NCBI GenBank assembly: GCA_937922045.1
Contig: CAKZXA010000076.1
Coordinates: forward strand, 1-64,000
Direction: 5' to 3'
From: an uncultured Acidimicrobiales bacterium
GTDB taxonomy: Bacteria; Actinomycetota; Acidimicrobiia; Acidimicrobiales; SZUA-35
Length of the DNA: 64,000 nucleotides
The position numbers were made by a program, and so were the translations under genes. Below the pieces are notes generated by a model, which was not told the DNA's origin, did not search any database, and saw only the letters and a program-made list of their open reading frames with translations. This document shows positions 25,129 through 33,162 of the stretch, piece by piece. How positions within the stretch are numbered: position 1 is the stretch's first letter; each line of letters starts with the position of its first letter.

Positions 25129-27567
25129 CTAACCGACTCGTGGCCGATCGTGATTCGGGTCGAACATCGGCTCGGAACGAACCGTCGCGGCCGAAGGCTT
25201 GCCGATGATCTCCAGGGTGAGCCTTGTTCCCACCTCGGCGTAGGGCGGATCGACGTAGCCCATTGCGACGTTCGTCCCAATCGTATGGCCGTAGGCGCCA
25301 CTCGTGACGACACCGACAAGCTCGTCACCGTCGAATATCGGATCGCCGGTATGGGCAGCAGCTTCATCGTTGCTCACCTCGAGCGCAACGAACACCCGCC
25401 GGTGACCTGCCTCGGCTTGGGCTGCAATGGCGTCGCGGCCACGGAACGGCTTGTCCATGTTGACGAACCTGTCGACGCCGGCTTCCAGCACCGTGAACTC
25501 GGTGTGCAGGTCGCTCTTCCATGCCCGATAGTTCTTCTCGATGCGCATTGACTCGGTGGCCAGGAGTCCAAAGTCGACGATGCCGAGATCGGCCCCGGCG
25601 GCGTGAATGGCCTCATACACCGGCACCGAGGCTTCCATTGGTAGGTGAAGCTCCCACCCGAGTTCGCCGGTGAAGCTCAGCCGCAGAGCGGTGATGGCCC
25701 ATCCGGCTATCTCGATCTGGCGTGTCGCCAGCCAAGGGAACGACGCATTGTCGAGTGGATGGTCGGTGATCGCCGCGAGCACGTCGCGGGCGTTGGGGCC
25801 TGCGATCATCAGCGCATTGTGATCGTGGGTCAGGTTTGTGATCGTCACGCCAGCAGGAGGACTGGCATCGGTCAAAACATCAAGGTCGTGCCACTCGGCG
25901 GAAGCCGCGCTAAGAAGCCAGAAACTGTCTTCGCCCAGCCGCGTCATCGTGAACTCGGAGAGGAAACGACCCTGCTCGTCGCTGACATATGCCAGCGAGG
26001 TGCGACCCACGGGCGGAAGCCGACCGGCCGTTAGAGTGTCGAACCAGGCTACGGCACCCTCGCCTTCGACATGAAAGCGGGTGAAACCACTTATCTCGGC
26101 AACGCCAACATTGGTCCGAACAGAGCGAGCTTCGAACCCAACCTGGTCGTGGTAGGTCGAGAATCGGAAGGCTGGCACGTGTTCGAAATCGTTGTCTGAG
26201 GGATGGAAGTAGAGCGTGCGTTCCCATCCGTTGATCGATCCGAACTCTGCGCCTTTGGCTTTGAAAACGTCGTAGAGCGGGGTCGTCTTCGCCTGGCGTC
26301 CAGCGGGTCTGTGCTCATCGGGATGGTCGAACACGAACTCTCGCCGGTATTCCTCCACAGCCTTTGCCGAGGCATAGGCTTCGTCCGCGAACTGGGTAAA
26401 GCGTCGCGGGTCGAGTACCCAGGTGTCCCATTCGGATTGGCCGTCGACGATGATCTCCGCCAGCACCTTGCCAAGACCGCCACCTTCGCCAATGCCGGCC
26501 CGCAGGCCGAGCATGCAGTACGCATTACGGCGACCGGGCAGTCTGCCCACGAGGGGAACGCCGTCGCCGGAGTAGGTGATTGGGCCGTTCACCACAGAAG
26601 AAATGCCAGCGGTCTGCAGCACTGGCAGGCGTTCAATGATCCGCATCATGTTGTCTTCGAGCCGATCGAGGTCTGGCGGTTCGAGCTTGTTGGCGAAGTC
26701 GACGGGGATGTGTTCGCGACCCCAGGTCTTGCAGCCTTGTTCATAGATGCCAACCAACAGACCATGATGTTCTTGGCGGCTGTAGAAATCGTCGCCAGGG
26801 TCACGGATCAGGGGTACTCGTCGACCGAGTTCTTGGAGCTCGGGTAGTTCTTCGGTGAGGAAGAACTGGTGCTCCATCGACGAAACAGCCGATTCAAGCC
26901 CATAGAAGTTGCCGACCTGGTGGACCCGATAACCGGCGGCGTTCACGATGCTCTCGCATTCGATATCCCCCCGATTGGTGTGCACGATCCAACCGTCGTC
27001 GGTTTGGGTGAGGCCGATCACATCGGTGAACTTGAAGGCCTCGCCACCATTCTTGCGGCCCGCATGAACCAGGCCGTTGACGAGACCGGTCGGGTCGATG
27101 TCACCGTCGACCGGATCCCAGAGGCCACAGGTCAGACCGGTGGTGTCAAGCAGCGGATGGGCCTCGGCCATCTCCGAGGGGCTTAACACCTGGAAGTCGA
27201 CGCCCATACCCTTGGCCATACCGACGAAGTGGGCGTAGCCATCGAAGTCTTGTTGGCTGTAGCCAAGTCGGATGCCACCGTCATCCCGACGGTAGGTGAT
27301 CGGCCGATCCGGGTCGGCGGCGAGCCTGGTGTAGAGCTCGACCGAGTACTTCTTGAGGCCAACCATCGTTTGGACGGCGCCAAACTGGGTGACCTGTCCG
27401 GCTGCATGCCAGGTGGAACCCGAGGCAAACTCGTCGCGTTCGAGCAGCACCACGTCTCGCCAGCCGTGGGTTGTTAGGTGATAGAAGGTGCTCGCACCTC
27501 CGACACCTGCCCCAATGACGACAACTCGCGCTCGAGCTGGAAGTTTGCCGGGACCAGAGATTGCCAT
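25129..27567 (-). CDS. FAD-dependent dimethylglycine/sarcosine dehydrogenase family protein
   Basis: An 812-residue two-part enzyme that would oxidatively demethylate an N-methyl amino acid and pass the one-carbon unit to tetrahydrofolate. The N-terminal DAO domain has RVVVIGAGVGGASTFYHL (FAD) and GSTWHAAGQ, whose His is the covalent-flavin residue in dimethylglycine dehydrogenase. The FAO middle segment follows (residues about 370-430), then a GcvT-like folate domain (about 430-810: AGPNARDVLAAI, LSFTGELGWELH, SGAYGHTIGTNVAMGY). Length fits the family. It is divergent from a LysR gene with a shared operator, so it is probably regulated by it. Substrate (dimethylglycine, sarcosine or a relative) is not resolved. 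Confidence 0.92.
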   Translation of the reverse strand: MAISGPGKLPARARVVVIGAGVGGASTFYHLTTHGWRDVVLLERDEFASGSTWHAAGQVTQFGAVQTMVGLKKYSVELYTRLAADPDRPITYRRDDGGIRLGYSQQDFDGYAHFVGMAKGMGVDFQVLSPSEMAEAHPLLDTTGLTCGLWDPVDGDIDPTGLVNGLVHAGRKNGGEAFKFTDVIGLTQTDDGWIVHTNRGDIECESIVNAAGYRVHQVGNFYGLESAVSSMEHQFFLTEELPELQELGRRVPLIRDPGDDFYSRQEHHGLLVGIYEQGCKTWGREHIPVDFANKLEPPDLDRLEDNMMRIIERLPVLQTAGISSVVNGPITYSGDGVPLVGRLPGRRNAYCMLGLRAGIGEGGGLGKVLAEIIVDGQSEWDTWVLDPRRFTQFADEAYASAKAVEEYRREFVFDHPDEHRPAGRQAKTTPLYDVFKAKGAEFGSINGWERTLYFHPSDNDFEHVPAFRFSTYHDQVGFEARSVRTNVGVAEISGFTRFHVEGEGAVAWFDTLTAGRLPPVGRTSLAYVSDEQGRFLSEFTMTRLGEDSFWLLSAASAEWHDLDVLTDASPPAGVTITNLTHDHNALMIAGPNARDVLAAITDHPLDNASFPWLATRQIEIAGWAITALRLSFTGELGWELHLPMEASVPVYEAIHAAGADLGIVDFGLLATESMRIEKNYRAWKSDLHTEFTVLEAGVDRFVNMDKPFRGRDAIAAQAEAGHRRVFVALEVSNDEAAAHTGDPIFDGDELVGVVTSGAYGHTIGTNVAMGYVDPPYAEVGTRLTLEIIGKPSAATVRSEPMFDPNHDRPRVG

Positions 27568-27624
27568 GGTCCTTACTGTGGTCTGCTCCGAGATTCACGA
27601 CAACCGCTAATCCAGAACCCGACA

Positions 27625-27648
27625 CATAACCCAGGGTTATGCATAACC
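27625..27648. promoter_or_regulatory. LysR-type operator with three half-sites
   Basis: CATAACC-cag-GGTTATG-CATAACC: two overlapping palindromes sharing the middle half-site. The first contains the classical T-N11-A LTTR box (ATAACCCAGGGTTAT). It lies 7 bases before the LysR ATG and about 60 bases before the divergent dehydrogenase start. Confidence 0.7.
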
Positions 27649-27655
27649 TGAACAC

Positions 27656-28573
27656 ATGCGTCCTCTACTTCGACGAGTACCACAGCTGCACCGTCTCGCA
27701 ATCTTTGAGGCGGTTGCCTCATCCGGTGGGTTCACCGCTGCAGCCCGAGATCTCGAAATCAGCCAACCCGCCGTGTCGAGGCACATGACCGCCCTCTCCC
27801 GAGAGCTGGGGGTCACCTTGTTTGAACGTTCTGGTCGATCGTTTGTGCTCACGGCCCACGGTCGGGTTCTCGCTGAGGCATTGGGCACCGCCTTCACGAC
27901 GGTGGAACGGGCACTCGATCAGATGGCCGAAGCCAGAGACGCCTTCGTGTTCGCCGTGCAACCAGCGATGGCGACATCGTGGGTTGTGCCTCTGCTCGAA
28001 CAGCTCGAAGCCGCGGCACAAACCGACATTCGACTCCGCATCTTCGACCGGGCATCGGAGCTGGACGCTAGCGACTGGGATCTCGCCATCGTGCCAGGGC
28101 GCGGCGAGTGGCCGAGCTGGGAGGTGACGCGGCTCTTTCCCGAAGCTGTCCAGCCATTGGCGGCACCGAATCTAGCGGTCGAACGCGGCCTAGGCTCCAG
28201 CAGCCACGCCAGCGAACTCATCGGAGCAAACCTTCTACATATCGACGACGTCGAACGACCGTCGATGACCTGGCAGCAATGGTTTACCGAAGCCGGCCTC
28301 GACGTTGCGTTGCCTGCACCCCGGGTCTTCTACAACGCCTATCCGACCGTTGTGCAAGAGGCGCTGGCCGGCAACGGTGTGGTACTGGGTTGGCGACACC
28401 TGCTGAGCGACCTTGTTGAGCGCGGCCTCTTGGTGCCGGTTGGCCCATGCGTCGAACGAGCCGATAGTGGGCATCATCTGTGCTGGCGAAAGACGCGTGG
28501 CGACGATCGACACCGGGCGATCCGAACGCTTCTCCAACACGAGATCGGCGCTTCATCAGCCTGGGCCGCCTAG
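27656..28573 (+). CDS. LysR-family transcriptional regulator
   Basis: A 305-residue LTTR with the winged HTH at residues about 10-68 (HRLAIFEAVASSGGFTAAAR, QPAVSRHMTALSRELG) and a periplasmic-binding-type effector domain afterwards. Its N-terminal style resembles the GcvA/DsdC group that controls amino-acid catabolism. The gene is divergent from the dimethylglycine-dehydrogenase-like gene across an 88-base interval with an LTTR operator, so it probably controls that gene and itself. Effector unknown. Confidence 0.9.
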   Translation: MRPLLRRVPQLHRLAIFEAVASSGGFTAAARDLEISQPAVSRHMTALSRELGVTLFERSGRSFVLTAHGRVLAEALGTAFTTVERALDQMAEARDAFVFAVQPAMATSWVVPLLEQLEAAAQTDIRLRIFDRASELDASDWDLAIVPGRGEWPSWEVTRLFPEAVQPLAAPNLAVERGLGSSSHASELIGANLLHIDDVERPSMTWQQWFTEAGLDVALPAPRVFYNAYPTVVQEALAGNGVVLGWRHLLSDLVERGLLVPVGPCVERADSGHHLCWRKTRGDDRHRAIRTLLQHEIGASSAWAA

Positions 28574-28616
28574 GGCCGGCGATTCCGCGCCGCCAGATCG
28601 CTACGATGCAACGCCT

Positions 28617-29237
28617 ATGTCACAGGCCGGCGTGTTTAGCCCGATCGTCAACGATCTAAGCCTTCGTGGATACTCCGTTTCCGAGGGTTTGTTGACCAAG
28701 ACGCACGTCGCTGCCCTCGCGAAGCTGGCGCTTACTCGACACGAAGAAGGTGGTACGGCACAGGCCCGAACCGGCAAGGCCCGGTCCGAGAATGAGTCGC
28801 TACGCGGCGATTCCATCGCATGGCTCGACGCAGACTCTCGCGAGGCTCCGGTCATCGACTGCCTCGCAATGTTTGACGCTCTGCGTCTCACCCTCAACGA
28901 GCAGTTGTACATGAACCTCCACGACGTCGAGAGCCACCTTGCGATCTATCCTCCAGGAGCGGTCTACGGCAAGCATCTCGACCAATTCGCGACCGGCCCT
29001 CAACGTCGTCAGCTGAGCCTGGTGCTCTATCTTAATGAGGGCTGGGTGAGCGCCAATGGCGGCGCGCTCCGCCTCTACCTCGATGAATCGGCAAGCGATC
29101 AGATCGACATCTACCCCACCAGCGGACGCCTCGTCCTCTTTGTGTCCTCGCGATTCTGGCATGAGGTCTTGCCGTCGAACCGACAGCGCCTGAGCCTCAC
29201 CGGGTGGTTCCGAAATCGCAGCCTCTTCGGGCCCTGA
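28617..29237 (+). CDS. 2OG-Fe(II) oxygenase, SM-20/prolyl-hydroxylase-like
   Basis: A 206-residue double-stranded beta-helix oxygenase. Iron ligands are the HxD of YGKHLDQF and the distal His of FWHEVLPSNRQRLSL, whose Arg would bind 2-oxoglutarate. Similar bacterial proteins are SM-20-like or PiuC-like prolyl/asparaginyl hydroxylases. ATG 28617 is chosen; a much longer open frame upstream overlaps the LysR gene and lacks conservation. It follows the LysR stop by 43 bases in the same direction and may be co-transcribed. Confidence 0.85.
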   Translation: MSQAGVFSPIVNDLSLRGYSVSEGLLTKTHVAALAKLALTRHEEGGTAQARTGKARSENESLRGDSIAWLDADSREAPVIDCLAMFDALRLTLNEQLYMNLHDVESHLAIYPPGAVYGKHLDQFATGPQRRQLSLVLYLNEGWVSANGGALRLYLDESASDQIDIYPTSGRLVLFVSSRFWHEVLPSNRQRLSLTGWFRNRSLFGP

Positions 29238-29271
29238 TCAGCGACCGCTCCGCCACGATCACCGTAGGCGC

Positions 29272-29895
29272 CTAGCTGTCGTCAGGCAAGGGCGCCAGAT
29301 AGCGGTAGCCGTGTACTTCGTCACGATCAGGACCGAGATCGAAAGACATGAAGTCCCAGCCGTCCTTGTGAAGCTCAAGGGTCGCCCCAGGACCTACATC
29401 AGAGGTGACACCTGGAGCTTCATGTGTCCACCGACGGGCTCGGAAGCCAATTCCCTTGACCCGACAACGGGCGACCAGCCTGTCGTCGACCGAGAGGTAG
29501 ACAAGGCCATGGGGCCGCAACTCTTTCGGCATTGACGAAATCGGCAACCATTCACTGTCTGGTCCTTGAACGTGGAACCGGAGATTGCCTTCAGGAACCT
29601 CGTAGGCCAGGTCTTTGTCGCCGAACAGATCGGGCGGCTCATCGGTGTCTGCTTTAGGCAGTCTGGTCGACGGTCTTGGCGTTGAAGCTTTGGCCGACGA
29701 GGAGCGGGAGCCCGACCTCGTTGACTGGCCAGGTGCCTTGGCTCGAGATGCTCGCTTCTTCGGTTCCGGTTTGGGCGGAGGTTCTGGCGCCGGCGGCTTG
29801 GGCTGCATGTCATGGGGCAGCAGCATGCAGTCGGTACAGGTAGCCCAAGGTTGGGGCATCCCATGCTCACAAACGAAATCTGCGTCAACCTTCAA
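29272..29895 (-). CDS. Unknown protein with N-terminal Cys/His motif and Pro/Lys-rich linker
   Basis: About 207 residues in three parts: a short zinc-knuckle-like N-terminus (CEHGMPQPWATCTDC), a 60-residue basic Pro/Lys/Ser/Arg linker, and a folded C-terminal domain (residues about 90-207) with a conserved-looking core DGLVARCRVKGIGF-type strand set. The N-terminal motif is common in actinobacterial proteins with a C-terminal nucleic-acid or effector domain; no function is assigned. The start is uncertain: TTG at 29895 has GAGG 7 bases upstream, and another TTG at 29907 is possible; both lie in a short tandem repeat. Confidence 0.6.
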   Translation of the reverse strand: MKVDADFVCEHGMPQPWATCTDCMLLPHDMQPKPPAPEPPPKPEPKKRASRAKAPGQSTRSGSRSSSAKASTPRPSTRLPKADTDEPPDLFGDKDLAYEVPEGNLRFHVQGPDSEWLPISSMPKELRPHGLVYLSVDDRLVARCRVKGIGFRARRWTHEAPGVTSDVGPGATLELHKDGWDFMSFDLGPDRDEVHGYRYLAPLPDDS

Positions 29896-29922
29896 CGTAT
29901 GCCTCAACCTTCAACGCATGCC
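29885..29922. repeat. Two-copy 19-bp tandem repeat over a start region
   Basis: TCAACCTTCAACGTATGCC and TCAACCTTCAACGCATGCC are adjacent (29885-29903, 29904-29922; one mismatch). They supply alternative TTG starts and ribosome-binding sites for the minus-strand gene. Confidence 0.75.
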
Positions 29923-30043
29923 TCTTCTCTCTTGAAGGCTCGCCACGACATCCACGTCCACTGGATGCAGCCGGTAGAAACCCTAGCCGATTACGTCCCA
30001 TCGGCCGGAAGTTCCCGTGATCGCGTTCCGCCAGCCCAAAAAG

Positions 30044-30922
30044 TCAGCCGAGGTCAGCTTCGCGAGCTTGCTGTGAAAAGAACGAAGCACCGGTCGGAAC
30101 TTCCGGGAAGTCCATCTCATAGCCCGAGCACCGCACCCGATTCGTGCGAACCCCCCGCACGACCTCCCCCTGGTACTGGCTCGGGATGTGGTTCACCTGC
30201 AGCGGCTTCGAATCTTCGGCCCTGTACTCGCTGATGAAAAGCGTGCGTGGCCGGTCGGAGTTGTTCGGCGCTGAACCGTGTAGCAGGCGCGTGTGCATCA
30301 GGCACGCCGAACCGGCCGACCCGAACACCGGCACCGCTTTGGCCGCGTGCTCCTGTTCGACCGAGACGCTCACAGCCCCGGTGTAGACACCATCGTGCCA
30401 ATGATCAAACAGGGCAGATCGATGAGTCCCTGGAACCACGTTGAGCGGCCCATTCTCTAAGGTGACATCATCAAGAAAGAAGAGGGCGGCGATGAGGTCC
30501 TCGTTGGTGTGAGGTTGGAACATGAAGTCCTGGTGGTATTTCACCTCGGTCGAGGAGCCAGGCTGTTTCGCATTGATCTTGGCGTTGTTGAACGCCACAT
30601 TTGGGCCGATGAGCTGGGCGACGGCGTCGAGTGCGGCGTTGTTTCGCATCGCCTCAAGGTAGGCAGCTGATACTTCGATCGGCGACGACACCCTGCGAAG
30701 CGCAGGGCGCTCCGCACAGTGGTCAGGAGCCAGATCAAAACGCGGCCTGCCATCCAGCGTTTCACCATAGGGAACCGTGTGCTGGCGACTCTCCTCAAGC
30801 CAGCGATCAAAGTCCGAACGTAGCGCCGAGAGTTGTGCAGCGGTCAGAGCGTTCTCGATGAAGATGAATCCATTCGTCCAGTACGAATCGACCTCTTCCC
30901 GAGACAGTATTTCCGATGTCAT
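30044..30922 (-). CDS. Phytanoyl-CoA dioxygenase (PhyH) family oxygenase
   Basis: A 292-residue Fe(II)/2OG oxygenase. HxD is in KYHQDFMFQPHTNED, the distal His in TRLLHGSAPNNSDRPR with the 2OG-binding Arg, and the family phrase DDVTLENGPLNVVPGTHR is present. PhyH relatives hydroxylate lipids, alkaloid or antibiotic intermediates, or osmolytes such as ectoine. It follows the NTF2-like gene by 29 bases in the same direction, so the two form an operon; NTF2-like proteins often act on the same small molecule. Substrate unknown. Confidence 0.9.
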   Translation of the reverse strand: MTSEILSREEVDSYWTNGFIFIENALTAAQLSALRSDFDRWLEESRQHTVPYGETLDGRPRFDLAPDHCAERPALRRVSSPIEVSAAYLEAMRNNAALDAVAQLIGPNVAFNNAKINAKQPGSSTEVKYHQDFMFQPHTNEDLIAALFFLDDVTLENGPLNVVPGTHRSALFDHWHDGVYTGAVSVSVEQEHAAKAVPVFGSAGSACLMHTRLLHGSAPNNSDRPRTLFISEYRAEDSKPLQVNHIPSQYQGEVVRGVRTNRVRCSGYEMDFPEVPTGASFFSQQAREADLG

Positions 30923-30951
30923 CCGAGCATGGTAGAGCTATCGAACGGTGG

Positions 30952-31470
30952 TCAGGACATCGCTCCGAAGTTCACATAGGGCTCCATCGTGGTGTCGGCG
31001 GGCCAGCTGCATTCCTCCACGAGAACGCGGCATGCAGCTTCTGGGTTGGCCGCGCGCCATTCGTGAATCTCACTGATCCTAAGTCCATCCTCGGTCTCGA
31101 CCGCCTGAACCACAAACGCCACCGGAACGGTCATCATGTTGAATGGGACAAAGACAAGGCGCCCCTTGACCACAAAGAAGAGACACAACGCATCACCATC
31201 GGGGTGGAGCGCCAAATGCATGTCGTGACGCTCGACCCTTGCCGTGCGTTGCATTCGGGCGAGCTGGTTGCGAACAGCGGCGACAGGTACAGAGCGTTCC
31301 TCACCCGACTTTGTCCGCCACAACGGAGCGTGGGCGGTCAGTGTGCAATCAGGCGTCGTGAACGAACTGAGGTCTCCGCTCTTCAGGTCGATCTTGCCGT
31401 CGTAGTACCCAAGGTGGGTAGCCCAAGCTTCGACAAGTTCAATAATAGGATTGTCGTTTGACGTCGGCAT
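30952..31470 (-). CDS. NTF2/SnoaL-like protein
   Basis: A 172-residue cone-shaped alpha+beta protein of the NTF2-like superfamily, judged from the pattern IELVEAWATHLGYYDGKIDL, a central beta-hairpin (ALCLFFVVKGRLVFVPF) and the EIHEW strand. Members are isomerases, hydrolases or binding proteins; active-site residues cannot be assigned. It heads an operon with the PhyH gene and lies downstream of an independent terminator (31572-31617). Confidence 0.7.
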   Translation of the reverse strand: MPTSNDNPIIELVEAWATHLGYYDGKIDLKSGDLSSFTTPDCTLTAHAPLWRTKSGEERSVPVAAVRNQLARMQRTARVERHDMHLALHPDGDALCLFFVVKGRLVFVPFNMMTVPVAFVVQAVETEDGLRISEIHEWRAANPEAACRVLVEECSWPADTTMEPYVNFGAMS

Positions 31471-31571
31471 GTCGAGAACCTCTGGTTGGGTGGCCGAAAA
31501 GGGCCCGCTGGACTCTCACCAACCTAGGGCCAAGCTGGCCGCCTGCGATTCGTTACAAGCCCAGTCCTAGC

Positions 31572-31617
31572 CGAAAAAGAGTTGAACCTCGGTTCCCTTG
31601 CGGGTTCCGAGGTTCAA
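31572..31617 (-). terminator. Minus-strand intrinsic terminator with no recognised gene upstream
   Basis: Read on the minus strand: a TTGAACCTCGG/CCGAGGTTCAA stem of 11 bp, an AA/AA internal loop, a CCC-GCAA-GGG cap (GNRA tetraloop), then CTCTTTTT. It stops a transcript coming from 31618-31860 before the NTF2-like gene. Confidence 0.75.
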
Positions 31618-31856
31618 AGTGGTCTTTGTCCAAGTGATTCACTAGCAGTTCTGCAAGCAGGTGACCGCAGCTGTCCACGTCACTTCACGAGAGGTTTCCC
31701 ACCGTTCGTTGACATCGAGTGGATTATTACGTCCATTCGATTGGCTAAGACACTTCTAACACTACGTAGACTTTCGCCCTCCCACCAGAGCCGTTCGGCC
31801 TATTTCCTCCGAGGCCACCGGCCCAGAGTTGGTGCGGATAGATCCGGTCGGCCACA
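31618..31856 (-). other. Possible untranslated RNA or tiny-peptide locus ending at the terminator
   Basis: No standard gene is present. On the minus strand one frame is open from about 31745 to TAG at 31652-31654 and ends VTWTAAVTCLQNC, with two cysteines near the end, but it has no ATG and only an internal GTG. Another frame has an 18-codon ATG ORF without a ribosome-binding site. The strong terminator at its end argues for a real transcript: small RNA, leader, or Cys-ended peptide. Confidence 0.3.
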
Positions 31857-32342
31857 ATGCACCCCATGAACGACACCTCCTCTGCAGCACTCCCAACTCG
31901 AGGCTCGGCCACCGTTGAGGTCGCCGGCTCGGCAGACGACGTCTATGCCTACCTCACCGATCTCGATCGGCTACCGACGCTGAGCCCCGAAAACCAACGC
32001 TGCGAATTCCTGAACGACGCTACGGCCGTCGAAGTTGGCGTGCGATTCCGCGGCTACAACAAATCTGGCGACTACGAGTGGCACGCCGATTGTGAGGTCA
32101 CCACCGCCGATCCGGCTAAGGCGTTCGCCTATGTCGTGCCGCCCGAATTCGAACACGCCACCACGTGGGCCTACGACATCGAGGCGACCGGCGCCAACAG
32201 CTGCAGAGTGACCGAGTCTTTCGACGCGCCCATGCTCGCTTTGCCCGATGTCTACCCGGGCACCATCGAGGGGCGCTGCGAAAACCTTGAGAAGGCGTGC
32301 CGCATCACTATGGAGAACCTGAAAGCCGCCTTCAGCGACTGA
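31857..32342 (+). CDS. SRPBCC-family lipid/ligand-binding protein
   Basis: A 161-residue helix-grip (START/Bet v1-like) protein: GSATVEVAGSADDVYAYLTD opening, LSPENQRCEFL, a central beta-sheet, and a long C-terminal helix (NLEKACRITMENLKAAF). Such proteins bind hydrophobic ligands or act as polyketide aromatases/cyclases; no specific activity is assigned. Two ATGs (31857 and 31866) are possible and neither has a strong Shine-Dalgarno. Confidence 0.8.
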   Translation: MHPMNDTSSAALPTRGSATVEVAGSADDVYAYLTDLDRLPTLSPENQRCEFLNDATAVEVGVRFRGYNKSGDYEWHADCEVTTADPAKAFAYVVPPEFEHATTWAYDIEATGANSCRVTESFDAPMLALPDVYPGTIEGRCENLEKACRITMENLKAAFSD

Positions 32343-32413
32343 CGTATCCGACCAGCGCCGTACGACCCGTTTCACAAAGCCCTGTCGCCTAGGCTCGCGA
32401 GGTGATGGTTCGG

Positions 32414-32848
32414 ATGTCAGCCAAGATTACACCTGGCGTGGCGATCGCTCTCGGCGCGTTCCTCAATGTCATTGGATTTCTGTGGTGGGAAGGCCCCGGG
32501 TCGACCGAGAGCCTGGGCGAGTACGTCGTTGTGGCAGGCAACCTTGTCCGGCGCGATGCCCTGGTCACAATCATGTCCTCTATTCCCGGCTATACGCTCT
32601 TCTTCGGAGGGATAGCCGTTCTGTTGCGAAGGCGCCGGCACATCTCGCGACTGCTGGGCTATCTAGGCTCGGCGATAATTGTCGTTGCCGCCGTTGCGGC
32701 TGTCCTGGACGTGGTTCGGGTCATCGTGACACTGATCGCCACCGGCACCCAAGACCTCGACTCACCAACGTTCGCCATCACCGCTCCCGCCTGGCTGACC
32801 GACACCTGGCGCTCTGGTCCTTCGATGCCGACCGACCAGAGGGCCTGA
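32414..32848 (+). CDS. Three-helix membrane protein of unknown function
   Basis: A 144-residue protein with hydrophobic segments at about residues 6-24, 50-70 and 78-105 and a basic RRRR turn after the second. No family recognised. ATG 32414 has GAGG 11 bases upstream; ATG 32405 is also possible. The C-terminal 25 residues run into an out-of-frame, degenerate second copy of the same gene, so the original C-terminus may have been lost. Confidence 0.6.
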   Translation: MSAKITPGVAIALGAFLNVIGFLWWEGPGSTESLGEYVVVAGNLVRRDALVTIMSSIPGYTLFFGGIAVLLRRRRHISRLLGYLGSAIIVVAAVAAVLDVVRVIVTLIATGTQDLDSPTFAITAPAWLTDTWRSGPSMPTDQRA

Positions 32849-33090
32849 ACGAATACGTGGCGATGGAAGGACCTATCGTCCGGCGCGATGCCTTTATCAC
32901 CATCCTCCTGACCATCCCCGGCTACCTGCTCCTCTTTGGAGGGATAGCCGTTCTCCTACGAAGGAGACGGTCGCCGTCACGGCTCTCGGCCAACGTCACG
33001 CGGGCAATCCTTGTAGTCGCTGGCGCTACCGCAGTTCTAGACGTGTTGTGGGTCGCCGTGACACTGGTCGGCACCGGAGGAATCGCCGGT
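32812..33090 (+). pseudogene. Degenerate tandem copy of the three-helix membrane protein gene
   Basis: In a different frame from the preceding gene, this segment reads EYVAMEGPIVRRDAFIT, then IPGYLLLFGGIAVLLRRRR and AVLDVLWVAVTLVGTGG. These match the first copy's EYVVVAGNLVRRDALVT, IPGYTLFFGGIAVLLRRRR and AVLDVVRVIVTLIATGT. The first helix and start are missing, and the frame runs on into the antisense of the PhyH gene with no proper stop. It is therefore a truncated paralogue. Confidence 0.75.
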
Positions 33091-33162
33091 CGAAGTCGCG
33101 CCCTAGGCTTGTCGGCGACCTCGGCCACTGCATCCGTGTACGGGTCTGGGTCCTGGTCCGAG

